Source: Trichoplax adhaerens (taxonomy: Eukaryota; Placozoa; Uniplacotomia; Trichoplacea; Trichoplacidae). Taken from it: a stretch of 64,000 bases of DNA. Under the pieces are notes generated by a model, which made no database searches, was not told where the DNA came from, and saw nothing but the letters and a program-made list of their open reading frames with translations. Of this stretch, positions 1 to 13,800 are shown in pieces; the first letter of the stretch is position 1, and each line of letters opens with the position of its first letter. The position numbers and the translations under genes were made by a program. The DNA lies in the NCBI RefSeq assembly GCF_000150275.1, contig NW_002060957.1, positions 856,445 to 920,444 on the forward strand, read 5' to 3'.

Positions 1-58
1 GTAAATAAGATACCATACTGACAGTACTAATATTTTTCAATCATCTCTATCAAATTAG

Positions 59-3000
59 GTAAAAGTGATCCCTATTGCAAGCTTAGAATCGGAAATGAAA
101 AATTTAAAAGCAAGGTAGCTTTCAGATTGTAATTTAATAACTTGCTATCAAGATATAGTATAAATTAATCTGATTGTATTGCACAGACTTGTAGCAAGAC
201 TTTAAATCCAGTTTGGAAAGAAGAATACGAATTTCATATTTACTATGACCAAACAACTATATTTGAACTGGAGGTTTACGATTACGATATGGCATCAAAG
301 GATGATTTCATGGGAAAGTGAGTAAATGACCCTTTATTCGAGTATTTGCGCATTACTAGCCAGCACATGTTGGGCATTATTATTTTTTAAATAAAACGAA
401 ACATTTTAAGATACAAATTCATAATAATTGACAATGACAGAGTTGAACTAGACGTGCTAGCATTACCAAAAGAAGACACCGTACGTATGGAGTTAGAACT
501 AGAGGGAGGCGAAGGATTAATTTTACTACTTCTTACATTAACGGGATTTAATGATGGCAACAACATGACTGACGAGGATTTGGCTGGAAAGGAAGTTACT
601 GACCCTAAAAGAATTGAAGACTTGGAAGATAAATATGTCAGTTTAATAATAGATGTTTTAATTTTTGACGATCAAAGATCAAGGCTTAAATTAATTTCTG
701 TTGATAATGCAGGCACTTTCAAAGACATTTAAAGATAAGGCTGATATAGGCTATTTAATTATGAAAGGTTATTTCTAGAAACGATATTTAAGCAATTATA
801 CATATCGATAATGATATGCAAAATCGAAAGTATAAATACTACTAGGACCAGAATTGAAGATGTATCATATTTATATTTAATTTTTAGTCATAAGAGCAAA
901 GGAGTTACCCGCTGCTGACTTTGGAGGTAAATGTTTATTACTGACGACCGTTCACATCACCTTGGAATGTAAAATCGCGAATACTTCATTATAGGGAATA
1001 GTGATCCTTTTGTTATAGCTGAAGTTCGTAATAGAAGAATTCAAACACCTACAGTTTATAAAACTATTAATCCAGAATGGGGCAAAGTTTACCAATTGTA
1101 AGTCTTTTCATTTTAGCATATCGTTTATTGTGTCTTGTAACCTACGCATTTATGCTATGCGTCTACATCATCATTCTTCTGTGAAAACTGACGATACTTT
1201 TACTACGTTACTTTTATGCTTTAAGTGGAATCAAAGATATTCACGACATCGTTAAAATAAGCGTTTACGATGAAGATAAGGCTAAGAAAGAATTTTTGGG
1301 GAAATGCATGATACCCTTACTAGATGTATGTATAATTTATAGTGCTTCATAACGAGCTTATAAGGAATAGTTTATTACTATAATGTGGAAACTGAAATTT
1401 CTTTGTGATCGTTGGTTAGGTTGAATCTGGCGTCAGAAAATGGCATAACTTAAAGGATCGAAAATTTCGCGATAAAGCTAAAGGTCAAATTGAAATAGAA
1501 ATGACCGTTGTGTATAATCCGGTAAATTTGTAGCTAAATATCCGCATATTCTAGATAATGATTACTTTATAGCCTCTGTAAACATGTAATATGCTAACTT
1601 TTATCATCGTGGAACGGATGTCTAGATCAGAGCGGCTCTGCGCACCTTTAAACCTAGAGAAGAATATTTCTTGGAAGAGGAAATAAAGTTTAAACGTCAG
1701 GTATATATTTTATTACTAATAAATTTACAATATAATATGTTATGAACTTTACCCTTTCAGATAAAAGTGATAATTATCTATTATTTAAAAGTGATAATTA
1801 TCTATTATTTTACACACTACTAAGCAGTTCAAGAACTTATTTCTAAGATTTTTATATTATTATTGATCATATAGCTCCTCGTAAGGAATCTGAAACGTGT
1901 TGGTGGATTGGTAAAAGCGATAGTATCTTTTGGTGGTAGTATAAAAGATCTTTTTGAATGGAAACGAAAATCGAGGAGTGCCATTGCATTCATGGTAAAT
2001 TTACTTTCTACTTCAAAATAAGAATTTTTAAGATAAATGATTATATTACTAACTTTATTGATTAAACATCTGGACAGATATATATCTTCATCTGCCTAAA
2101 CTTTGATTGGTTTTTCCTGCCGGTTATGTTGCTTATCACTTTCGCCTATCATTACATCAAGTATAGTTTAATGGGAAGTGCCTACTTTGATTTGGGAGAG
2201 GTGTGTTTCTAATCAAACAATTTATAAAGTGCATACAATCTCAACATTAGCTTAAGCTTGAATTACAAATTTAATGATACTAATAGGAAGAAGAAGAAGA
2301 CGATGATGACGAGGAGACTGAAGATGCAAATAAAAAAGGAAAAGTAAGGCTACCTTATTGACAAGACTTGCAATGTTAAATTTATAGAGTAATTCCAACG
2401 AATATGTAGTAACATTTTTCAATTAAAATCTCCTGTTTTTACTTGCGTAAAAATAATTATAGGAGAGTAAAAGTCTCAAAGCTAAATTACAAGCGCTGTA
2501 TGACGTATGTCAGACGGTACAAAATGTTCTGAATAAAGTAGCATCATTTGGAGAAAGAGTTAAAAAGTAAGTTTACTGAAGTAAGAACTGACGTCGACAT
2601 ACAACTGATATAAGATTTAGCAAAGTTCTGATACTATACCTCGATAACTTATGGGTGGTATTTTAAAAGCTATAAAAATTAGTTAGAAATGAGTATAGAA
2701 AAAGCGTTACATGATATACTTTGAGTTTACAAATGATATCATTTAAAAACTGAGATGTTCAACTACATTTTATCTATGATATCGTCTAAGTAACAGTTTT
2801 TGTCCAATTAGTATCAAAGGAATCAATTTTTAATTTCTTACCATAATAGTACCTTCAATTGGACCGTTCCTTGGTTGTCAATGTTAATGGTTATCGTATT
2901 AAGTATTGTAACAGTCATATTTTACATCATACCAATCCGTTATATTTTCCTGGCCTGGGGGATTAAAAAGTTTACGCGAAAAATCATTAAACCCAATCAC

Positions 3001-3075
3001 ATTCCTAATAATGAGTTAATGGATTTCTTATCAAGAATTCCATCGGATGAAGAACTGGTAAAATTTAAGAAATAA
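59..3075 (+). CDS. MCTP: Multiple C2 and transmembrane domain protein (MCTP), 3' portion, 14 exons
   Basis: The gene starts left of the window. Exons read: 59-114, 187-317, 441-636, 713-767, 888-926, 995-1097, 1226-1325, 1420-1521, 1626-1700, 1875-1994, 2078-2200, 2287-2344, 2463-2566, 2850-3075 (TAA). The first three exons carry the end of one C2 domain (GKSDPYC, LNPVW, DDFMGK) and exons 5-8 a second ([26 protein letters not shown]). The acidic residues of these motifs are where C2 domains bind calcium. Two membrane segments follow (about 2078-2170 and 2865-2960), separated by an acidic run ([10 protein letters not shown]) and the family signatures [17 protein letters not shown] and [16 protein letters not shown]. 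The C-terminal region closely matches animal MCTP1/MCTP2. Such proteins sit in the ER and endosomal membranes and bind lipid in a calcium-linked way. One joint is odd: exon 2287-2344 ends one base out of phase with exon 2463. Identification is firm; exon ends are by eye. Confidence 0.93.
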
Positions 3076-6000
3076 TTTTAATCAAAAATCTATATGACCT
3101 AGCTATAATATTGGATGTTAAATAATTAACCACTAACAAACACCTGACATTCTTTATTTGCATGTTCTGTTTTCATAGATACTATTACGCGATAGCAGTG
3201 TTCAAGACGAGAAAGATACGAAGAAAAAACGCTAGTTTGGCTTTTGTTTACTGAGTACTCAAAACTAGAATAATTGGTTACTAACACGTTTAATTGAAAA
3301 GGACAAAATTTGCACCAATATCGATAAACAATTATATCAATCAAATAATGCTTAAAAATTATGCTGGTAAGACAGAGCAATGGTTTTCAAATATTATGGA
3401 TTAAATGTAGTTGTTCAGCTATAGTGTTCGATAAGATCACAACCACATATTTAATTTATTGATGAGTTATGTAGATGTGATGATATTTCGAAAATTAAAA
3501 GATTATACCCGATTAAGCCTAGCCAACAGATTTTATTTCTATATTCTTTATCAAAACGCTCTGCAAGACAAGGAAATGAAAGTCCTCTTCTACATGTCTA
3601 CACTAGATAGCATTCATGCTACAAATAATGATTAAACTTTTTTTTGTAGCAATTTTAATAAAAAACTGTGTTATTCAGTCTACGAAGATCTCTTTCTGTC
3701 ATATATAAACTTATTACCTAAAAATTTGTTGATTACTTTGGTTTTGCAGCCATATTATAGCTAGGAAATCGCGGTTTAATGCTACTTTTTAATTGTAATT
3801 TCACTTCAACGTGTAGTGAAAGGCTTGTCACCTTTCTAAATTATACATAAATTAATTAAGGTACTAAAGCTGACACTGATATGAAGGTTTCATTTTTATT
3901 TTGAATACAATTAAATTATGCTATTAAGAGGCTCTACTTTAGATAATTATGCAACCTTTAGGCGTCTTTTTTGATATAATTTATGCATAGGCACTGTACC
4001 TACTTTACTAATAATCTCATTAAATTGTGGTTACTGATCATCATTTTAGCTTTATCCGCCCCTATGATTCAGTGAATCATACGGATTTGATTGATGATGT
4101 TAAATTTACTAGAAGATTTTAACTGCAAATTTATCATCAAAATTTATTCAAAAATATGAATAGATAGATGAAATTAAAACTTCAATAACATCATTATCTA
4201 TTAGCTATTTAAAATTTATGTATGTGAATGATTCCTTAATAGCAGATTTGCTTCTAAATTTAATACCGACATCAAGCTGGATTTTTATTTAATGTATTAC
4301 TGTATGTAGTGTAGACGGCATTTTATGTTGACTAAGATATCCATACACGTAAACATGAAGTAATTAAACTTATATTAATTCATGTTTGTTACTTTTATAA
4401 GCTAATTTTAATATTTGCAGTAGATATTAAATATCGTATTATAACCATAAGATTGGCATATGCACGACGTATTTGCCTTGGTTCTTCATTATTAAATAAA
4501 ATAAATGACGCACATGCTCCTTTTATTAAATTGTTTGCACTAAGGGCTATAAAAAATTTTGGGGTTGCTTTTCTCTCGTAATTATATCAACGTACTATGT
4601 TCAGTATTCAGTATACTTTTACAAATTTATCAATAAATATCAATTTTGCTAGTCAACTATCCTTGTCTCTGAAGTTCGATTACGATTCATAAAAGAAATA
4701 GAAATCGGACAAAGCTTGAAATAGTTGATACGTAATGGTATTGATGGTATATTCCCATATGAAAATACGACCAGAACGGTAAAGCAGTTGGCAATAGTTC
4801 TCATTCATTTGTCATTAATTCATGGCCTCTTTGATTCTAGATTCGCTGCTAGATTTTGCAGTAATATGGCTAGTGTAATAATTAATCAATTAATAATCAG
4901 ACAAATAACATACAGCAGATACATGTTTGATCTCTTTAGGATCTAATTTATCATCTGAATATACAGAGTACGCGCACACTTGCACAGTTAACGTGACTAT
5001 GGGAACAAAAATTTTCTAGTTTTATCAGAAATTTTTGCTACCCTATTGAAATATACCCCTATAAATTGATTCATTATTTAATGAATACCTGTTTTTGTTT
5101 TAATTGATTCCTATCTAAGGATTTTCAAGGGCATTTAACAGCTTTAGAGACGAATTTGTATAACTTTCATGCATAGCTTTTACTGATCGAAAAATATTTC
5201 AATATATTTACTAAACGTTGCAATGATGACATAAAATCATTTTGATGATGGCTACAGGTAACTGATAATATTTGCAATGGACATGCAATTCCTTAGATAT
5301 ATGCTGGACAAAAATGATGTGGTAACAACGTACAGTACAGGTTTTTATGAATACATAACAGCTATCAGATATCTTTAATTCTCTCATTTACCTCTCTTCA
5401 TTGCTGACTAGCACTAATAAAGCCTCTCTCAGACATATATGCTCTTTCTCTCTCTTGCTCTCCTCACTCATGTTCCCTTCTTGAATGTTTATGGATATAG
5501 CTAACCCTCGTACACAGGTAGAAAATCTTACGCAACCAATCTATCACAGGTGATATGAGTTCAATTGAATTATAGAGCTAGATATAAAATTTTACACATA
5601 ACAAATCAAGCAATTTTTTTTAAATAGTTTTTATCCAAGATATTCGAAAAGAAAACCATCTATCATTGAGCAAGAATATTAATCAATCTACAGGTACGGA
5701 ACCACAATAAATGCGATAGAATCATAACTGCATATCAAGCTCTACTAGTACATAAACTATTCAATTTATCGTCTCTGGCTTATGAATTTCTATCAGTCTA
5801 GCTTTTAAATGTACATATTAGCTTCCTAGGATTGATTTTTTATCAATTAGATGTTTGAGAAATATTACAGTAAAGTAATAGCTAATTCTTGAATGTAGAA
5901 TTTTGTTATAGAATGCATAAATCATTTCAGTTATAAGCCTAAATTGCTATTCTTATCATCTGCGCTAGTTAATTAGGCATATTAATTTAAAAGTAATCAT

Positions 6001-6301
6001 ATTTGATAAAATGAACAGATTAGCATAGTTACTTATACGCTATTTAAGTTATAAACTAGAAGAAATAAACATATAATGGTCAGTGCTGAAAATTAGAAAT
6101 GTATTCAAATAAGACCAAGCTAAGGGTAGGTTATCCTGTAACGATAATAGAGCTGTTCGCTTGTAACAATAAGATCAAGTCGATATCAATTTGTTTTTCT
6201 ATTGCGGACAAATCATTTTGATGTATCCTATCAGAAAGAGCACAGCAATAATAAAAAATATCGTGAAAGCCCATTCCTCAGTATGGTGATGAAATAGTAT
6301 A
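3076..6301. other. Intergenic, no gene recognised
   Basis: This AT-rich stretch between the MCTP stop codon and the TNFAIP8-like gene has only short, unconvincing reading frames. The best on the plus strand, 4725-4946, shows no family resemblance. An AATAAA-type signal near 3657 could serve as the MCTP polyadenylation site, about 580 bp after the stop. The two flanking genes converge on this interval, so it should hold both 3' UTRs. Confidence 0.5.
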
Positions 6302-6876
6302 TTATAACTGGCCACTCTCTACGAGATGATTCAATTTATCAACAATTTCATCCATAATAACATTAAATTTATCATTGCGATCAAATGCTCTCTCAATAAA
6401 TTCTTCGTTGGAATAAAATTCAAATACATTTTTAACTCTTTTATGCGATTTATCGGTTAAATGGCGATTGATTAAGCTATCAATCAGCTGTTTACATTCA
6501 TTTAACATTCTAATTAGGTAACGCTTATCAAATGTGAAACTAATCTCACGAAAGCTGATAATGGTTAAGATTAATTGATGGAATTTATCTTGCAACTGGT
6601 GTCCAATCTCTAGTTCTTCCTCATTCAATTGCTCATAACGATATAAGATGCCAATTTTAACAATGATTTTCAAGATGTTTTTAACTAATTTTTCAGCTTT
6701 TTTCTTCTCTTTCATTTCCAATTTGGCCATAGTGTAAATATTATCCAGTAATGAGCCAACACTATCATCGATGAACATTTTGGCTAATCCTCGCGTTGCC
6801 ATCCTGCCCAATAATTTTTTTTCAACGCGAATGGCCATTTTTTTACTGCTAAAATGTTCATTATTTGATTCGGACA
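6302..6876 (-). CDS. TNFAIP8L: TNFAIP8 (TIPE)-family protein, main coding exon
   Basis: This open frame ends at TAA 6302-6304 and encodes about 190 residues, the family's usual length. It matches TNFAIP8/TIPE proteins along its whole length: FSSKK then a KKLLGRM helix, FIDDS, the basic KKKAEKLVKNI helix, LYRYEQ, the RYLIRMLNECKQLID helix, RHLTDKSHKRVKNVF and a C-terminal amphipathic helix. The fold is an all-helical bundle with a hydrophobic cavity that binds and transfers phosphoinositides; family members act in cell survival and immune homeostasis. The frame runs up to a GTG, which is not a normal animal start. Just before it, on the minus strand, is a good acceptor (GTATTCAG) at 6877, after which the exon begins TG TCC. 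Either the ATG is split by an intron (A|TG) or short N-terminal residues lie on an upstream exon. The first internal ATG would discard conserved residues. The upstream exon was not found. Confidence 0.9.
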
Positions 6877-6877
6877 C

Positions 6878-9800
6878 TGAATACGTAAATGAAAATTAGA
6901 AACATTAATATTATAAATATACCAAATGTTGTCCTAAGAACTTAGGCTACGATAGCGTTTTGATTGAAAAAGTGATTCATCCATGCAGTTCATTTATTTC
7001 TCTGATTTCACTATTGAATACATGTACAGTACTATTAACTAAAATATATAAAATAGCGAAATTGTGATACAAGAAGCAGCAAAACAAAGAAATCTCGAAT
7101 GGACGAGCACTGTGTCAAAACGTTGATTCATGTTTGCCCCTATAATATTTCTGACATTATTTAGCTTTCAAAAACACAAAGTCATTCTATGCTATTATCA
7201 AATCAGAAAAGCAAGGTCGTAATAGATATCAATCAAAATGAAGTAAACATTAAATTCATAGTGACAAAGTGATGAATTATAAAGTTGATCTAGCCTTTTT
7301 CTCTAGTTATTAAATCGTCAAGAGTGCCATGTCTGTAACTAGTAATACTTGAAGAATTATGTAACAAACTCAGTAAAATTAGAAGGTGTGATTTGGACAG
7401 AGAACAGCTTGCTAAATAGATCAAATTATCAACAATATTTCATAAATCTAGTGGATATGTCACTAGTAATATAAAATTTGTAGTAGAGAAATTCATAACT
7501 TTCAGCATAAACACTGCATTATAGCTTTAGAAGTGACTGCATAATCAATGGCGTAGCATACGGAAGCTAGTTTGTTAAAATAGAAACAAAATGATTATGA
7601 GTAGAATATTTAATTTCGATTATTTTGCTACATAATACTAGATATGGTGGATATCTGTAATTGGAATCCATTCTATTTAACAAAATAATTGAGCGGAAAA
7701 AAACAAAATAATAAAAGTCGAAAAGTGATAATGATGTTCTTTTATCCTGACGTATGGATAATCCGTAGCTGGATATATGCTACTATATAATGCAAGGCAA
7801 GAATAAAGTTGTTTGAGAAGCTTAATATACTAGTATCAACTTTGTCGTTATGAATTAGTATAAATAAATCTGTTTGAGCCGTGTACACAAAATGTAAAAT
7901 TTTACTAGTATTGCTGTCAAAGTAAACTTTTTCTTGAAGAAAAGAAAATCGATTATCAAGGTTGAATAGATATTGCATTTAATTTAGATTAAATGCTACG
8001 TCTATGCTATTTGACGCATTTTTTTACGTAAAGAACAAACTATATCGGCTCAATCTAGTACCAAAGATTGATACTTTGAATTGTGGCTATGAAGATTTCA
8101 AGTTGATTATCATTACAGTTGTATGTAGCTAATATCTCTCTTTCCAGCAATAACACCGAGTAAAAATACTCTATGAAGGTAAAGCGACTAACTACTACTG
8201 CAATCTTTACTAGCTTTAGAGTACCATAATAGTAATATGAGCTAAATTAAGCTTGAAAAAGATTTCATAAAGCTACCAAATTATTTGAATGTTTTAAATT
8301 TGATATTTTCATCTACTACCTTTATTTCAACTATCATTATTTCTATTGATATCAATAAAATATTAATCAAGAGATAAAACAATGCGCAAATGATTGGCAG
8401 CTAGTCTAACTTATGCAAATAGGTGACTTGAAAACGTCATTATAAGTATGGTTAGGGTATTCCAAAAAGGAATCACATCTATTTCGTATTTATCGGTTTA
8501 GAGATGGTCTTGTAATTAATTGCTTTATTAAGACTATATCCTAATCGAAAAGGAAAGCAATCTCCATATTTAATACCTATGATAGGCTAATTTTAAATGA
8601 TTCATTATCAACCTCGAATGAAAAGAAATTGCTAGTATCAAGGCAACTTAAGCATAATGTTTCTCTGTCGAAAGTATGAATATGAAAGATCATTTTAAAA
8701 TATTTACGTCTTCTTCTCCCTTTTCTTCCTGTATTGATTATTATGAAGTAGGTAATAAATTAGTCATAAATTTATCCGCATTAAGATTACACATTTTCAC
8801 TAGCCTATATTTTCTATTTTTAAAAGAAGACTTCGGCGTGCATGCCATAGACTGAGAGTCATGAAGGAATTCAATTTAAAAATGTTAAAGCTATAAAATT
8901 TCGTTAATAAACAGCGATCTAGCTATTGTTAAGCCGTGTTACCATTCAAAGGTTTGGAGAATAACATGGATTAATTAACGATTAATAATTACCCTTCAAG
9001 GGCAATAAATAAAGTTTAGTAATCGTTCATAGAGAAAATAGCAGAGCTCTATTCTAGTGACAACATTATTTACGGTTTTAAAGTCATATATCGATTAATT
9101 TAAAATGCAATTTACTGGCAGGTGGAATTTAGGTAAAACATTAGCAATATAAATCAACTTGCTGATGCTATGAATGGTGTTTTTTTATTCATTTCTCTAC
9201 TATTTAAATAGAAACAATATCTTAATAAATCACAACTAGAATAGAAATCTAGATATTATATTAAATCAAATTGGATAACTTATTCAACCGTAAATAGAAA
9301 GATTCAGGATCTATACAATACGTCAAGAATCGGTGTATGCTACTCAACCAATATTTTGACAGTTAAAATTAATTCTGAAAATAAATTGTTATTCTGTAAG
9401 TCACAATCCCGGATGTTCCTATTCATAGGGAAGTTGGAAGTGATGAAGTTTGCTAATCTCTAGTTCTACTGCTACTGTTTTTATTCATGATTAAATAATT
9501 TGCCTATAGGTCGTTTCTTGAGATTTTCCAGTGTACCTCTATAGCATTATATCTAAATTTTCTCTTAACAGTCTTTGCTATGATAACTGCCTAAGGTATT
9601 GGTATCTCATCTACTAGGCTAATTGTGTATTCCTGCAGTAGGAATGAAATCTAGTCGCATCGATAGATGTTATCCTAATCTTTAGCAATGTAGATAGATC
9701 AATACATGTCTACCACATAGGTAAAAGGTTTACCTCTACGATACTTGTGATTTTAACTACGAATTCATATAGTGCTAAATGAAAGATATTTGCATCTGCA

Positions 9801-10830
9801 ATTTATATTATCGATCAGTTTTGCTTTGATTGAATATCTTTGATCTGACTAATGGTCAACTTGAGTATTTACATTTGTATATCTCATTCCAAACCCTTTC
9901 ATTCTAGATTCAATATACTTGTCTTCTAGCGCAATTGTCAATGTTTCCAATTAAATACATTGATAATAATAATTATTAGTTCCGCCACTGATTTACAAAC
10001 GAAGTAAACTAAATAATTTTTACACTCAGTAATATCATTATCAATCTAAAGTTAGGAAACAGGAATTTCAAACGAATCTGTATCTATAACTCGCTACCCT
10101 AGATTCTTGTAGTAACAATTTAATCTATTCCATCTATTAACATTATAATCCATTCCTTTAGCATTAATTTAATATCTTTCTGTCTATAGTGAAAGTATTC
10201 TTTATAGGATTAAAATCGATATTTATAAAGCCTTAACACCAATTCTATCAACCTGGACAAAGTATAAATTTGCCCGATACTATCGTCTATTCATTCAATT
10301 TCCATGAAATATCCATCTTAGCTATTACTATTTCATCTTAATTTGTAACTACTAACTACTACAGAAAGTGATTGAATGGAAATAGCGGAATGTAGGAAAG
10401 AAGCTCATCCAAGGTTATTAATTAAGAACCAATCATACCATGATTGGAAACCTAATCTTCAAATACAACTTTGTCAACGAATAGTCGGATATAATCAAGA
10501 AATAAAATCCACTGTATACCACGAAAGTGATCAGCCTGAGCAAGTAGTGAAACGATATATCTTTCTATCATTGAGCTAGTAAAATCAATCTCTTATTTTT
10601 ACTTACTATTTGATAGCTGCAGTTTAATTTTCGTCTAGTACTCCACGTCGTAGGAAAATAACCTTATTAATAGGCTGAATTTTATCCTTAGATGTTAATG
10701 AGATGTGAAAATTTTGATATAATTTGCTGAAAATGTAACAGTACTTTTCGATTCTTGATTGTAGTGATGGCTAGCTAGCCAAATGAAATTGAAATCCAAG
10801 TGAGTAAATTTAGTATCACTCTACTGCAAG
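6878..10830. other. Gene-free AT-rich stretch
   Basis: I see no convincing exon, RNA gene or clear repeat here. Reading frames are short and lack splice signals that join into a protein. The frames at 7742-7978 (minus) and 10376-10579 (plus) look like chance. The first exon of the TNFAIP8-like gene should lie somewhere in or beyond this interval but cannot be picked out by eye. Confidence 0.45.
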
Positions 10831-10839
10831 AAATCAATG

Positions 10840-12160
10840 ATCCAGGTTAGTATTCCTTCTAGTCGTTCTGGAAATTGATCAAATCTTACATTCTAGATAG
10901 ATTGAAATCATAATATATTCATAGTGAATACATGCACGCGATTTTGCAAGTTTGGAGGAGATAAACCGATGATTCAATCTCATCATCCCCCTTCAATCGA
11001 TCAATAAAATTCTCATAAGGTAAGCTGATTCTAATTAAAATAAGAGTAATTTCGATGTTTAAATGTGCATAATTTTATGTTATTAAATTGATGATATACG
11101 TTAAACATTCCTTCTTGTAATCCATCGAAATAAATATCAACTTAAGTAATCTACATCGCTTGAAAGCAAGATAGGATTAATCAAGGCATGCGATTTAGAA
11201 AATATCTATGTAATTAATCGAAGGCACAAGCTCATAATCCTTCTTTCAACTTACTATAATGAACTTACTCCAACCAAAATAAAAAACTAATTTAGATATT
11301 AAACTAATTTGAAAATTGATGATATAAGGGAACATTCCTAGTCGCAATACATTGAAATTAACATCAACATATGTACTATCAACCGTTTAAAAGCATGATA
11401 GAATTAATTTGAGTATTTAATTTAGCAAAATTCATATTGATCAATCAATCAATGATATAAGCCAATTGTCGTGCTTATCTGTCGTAAAAATAAAACTTAT
11501 AAAATCTAAAGTGATTTAAATTAAAGTAAAAATAATTCTTGACATGCAATAGCGCTTTGCCCTATAAGATAAAGCCTTATAATTTATTAATTTAAGTAAA
11601 TGGCAACTCATAGAATCTAAATTGATTTCAATCAAAGTAAAATTTAATTTGGAAATCTTATGATGGAAATCGTAGATTATAAATGATAATGCAAGTCGAT
11701 ATTTCCTTAAAATCTAGCAGAGCAAAATTAGTTCATATCTTAACAGAGTTAATTCAGAGATCTAATAGTGCATAGCTCTAAATTATAAACAGATAATGCA
11801 AGTCGATATTTTCCCTTACAAACTACTAAAGTAAAGGCAAATGTATATAGTATAAGTTGATTCCAAGTAAAGTATAATTAATTCAGACATGAAATTGCGC
11901 AAAGTTCTAAATTCTATACGGATGAAGCAAGTCAACATTCCTCCTTGTAATGCATTGAACTAAATGCAAACTCATAAAGCCTAACTCGATTGTAATCAAA
12001 ATAAAATCGTTCAGACATCGAATAGCACAGAATTCTAGATGAAGTATAAATAGGTAATGCAAGCTAGAATTTTTCCTCGCAATCTGATACAGTAAAAGTC
12101 AACGCATTTAGTCTGAATTGATTCTAATCAAAACTCGATTCATTATAATTTTTTGATCAA
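10840..12160. repeat. Decayed tandem repeat, unit about 105-135 bp
   Basis: The word GCAAGTCGATATTT or a close variant recurs near 11692, 11797, 11925 and 12060. Each time it is followed by a pyrimidine-rich TTCCTNNNAATCT stretch, then TAGTCTAAnTTGATTCnAATCAAA, then TTCAGACAT and ATAAATAGGTAATGC-like words. More worn copies (TTCnTGTAATCCATTGAAAT) occur near 11108 and 11335. Divergence between copies is high, so this is an old array. It has no coding potential. Confidence 0.6.
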
Positions 12161-13490
12161 CGAAAAGTTCTTTTTAATACTTTTGTTTACTCTTACGATA
12201 TCTAAACTACAGTACCGTAAAAATAATATCAACATAGGACGAGATTAAGACAATCTAACTAAAGTGAATAGAATATGTAGAGCATGTATTCCGTCATTCG
12301 TCTCGTAAAATAAATCTTTTCCTTTTCACTTACTATTTGATGGAACAAATTTGAAATTTTCCTGGCACTCTACGTCTTGAGAAATGGCTGTAGCGATGGC
12401 TAGAATTTTGTCTTGAAGTATTAATTGGTTGAATATAAAGATTTCGCAACAATATAATGAAATAGACCAGTAATTATGCTTAATGGTTGTTAATTGAAAA
12501 GATTGCTAATTGGCTCGATTCAGAATAATGTTTCTTTATAGCAGGTACTCGTTACGGATTGGCCAATCGAATCGAAATCCAGGTATGGAAATTTGAATCA
12601 CTGCAAGTAAGAAAAAGACGATACAAATTAGTATTTTCTTGTAAATCATGGAAATAAAAATCTCTTCATGTAGTCTTCTTAGATTTATATGATGGTTTTA
12701 ATTTAGATATTCAATTTAGCAAAGTGGCAATTCATAAATAAGTGCTCAAGTTCCTATTCCTCCTAGCAATCTAGTCTTATATATCAACTAATGTTGTCTG
12801 AATCGATTTAAATAAAAAAGAAGGGAAATTTCTCTTAAAAATAAAAGAAAGCTGATTCCAAGCATGAAGGTAAGACTCGTAGTTATGGCAATACATTTAG
12901 TAATCCATTGAAATAAATATTTAACTTAGGCACTTCAAAATAGAGCCAATTTAAGCATGAAAGTAGTCTTACTCTCCTCTTATCATCCATGATTTATATA
13001 TATCTTGCTAGTGAATACTGCGCTTTTTTCTAGAAATTGATTAATATCATCCACACTTATTTGACCTGGCTTAGTTCGTTTGAAATCAAAGCAAGATGAA
13101 CAAAGACCTATGGTAGTAAAATTTTAGGTTGTAAATTAGTGATACAAATCAGTCTTTTTTGCATCTACCTACCAGTATAAATGTTAGCTATTGCGATGGA
13201 AATCGATCAAAATCAAAGAAAGATAAATTTCGACAGAGCTGTCAAATCTCAAGCCAAAATCGATCCTTATAATATAAATAAGTGTTGCATTTAGCACTCT
13301 ATCAATGCTAATATCAGCTAATGGAAATGGCGTCGATCAAAAAGTATAGAAAATGAATTTAGGTGTAGGTAGTTAAATCCTAAACCTGAAATCAACGATA
13401 CTTGCAATCGTTCAATAAAAGCGCTGATAATGCAGTCACGATCAATATGAAAAAAAGAAAATGACTATATATGTAGCAATAAAATATAAA
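12161..13490. repeat. Diffuse, highly diverged repeats related to the flanking arrays
   Basis: Words from the previous array reappear here: GATTnnAATCAAA, AATAAATATnAACTTA and TTTAGCAAA. Lines near 13170-13440 repeat CGATCAAAA ... GATAAATTT ... TCAAATCCTAA in loose copies of about 120 bp. Copy borders cannot be placed by eye. No gene is visible. Confidence 0.35.
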
Positions 13491-13496
13491 TTCCCG

Positions 13497-13800
13497 ATGA
13501 ATGCATTTTCAAATCATAATAAGATTAATCCAGTAGCAATAATACTCTAGGTAATGGATGGATGATACAAGTTAATTTTGCTCATGAACTCTCAACCAAT
13601 GCATTTTCAAATCTAAACAAGATCAATCTAAACATAACAGTGAAACCCTAGGTTATAATACCACTCGATATTACTCCTGACAATCTATTAATATCAACCC
13701 TGAACGAATGCGCTTTTAAATCAAAATAAGATCAATGCACACCTAATAACGAAATTTTAGGCTCTAAATCAGTGATCTAGGTCAAGAATAGACTAAACTC
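13497..13800. repeat. Three-copy tandem repeat, unit about 100-110 bp
   Basis: The word AATGCATTTTCAAATC begins at about 13499 and 13598, and the variant AATGCGCTTTTAAATC at about 13707. Each copy continues with AATAAGATYAATC and then AAATYYTAGG. The spacing is about 99 and 109 bp. The copies are diverged but alignable by eye. Confidence 0.55.

Noticed and set aside
454-732. 92-codon plus-strand frame taken as a separate small gene
   Set aside because: It is MCTP exon 441-636 read through its intron; a donor at 637 and an acceptor at 712 restore the family sequence.
3126-3380. Minus-strand frame downstream of MCTP
   Set aside because: No domain, no start context and no splice partners; it lies in the presumed 3' UTR.
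4725-4946. Plus-strand 73-codon frame
   Set aside because: No recognisable motif, and the length is within chance for this much sequence.
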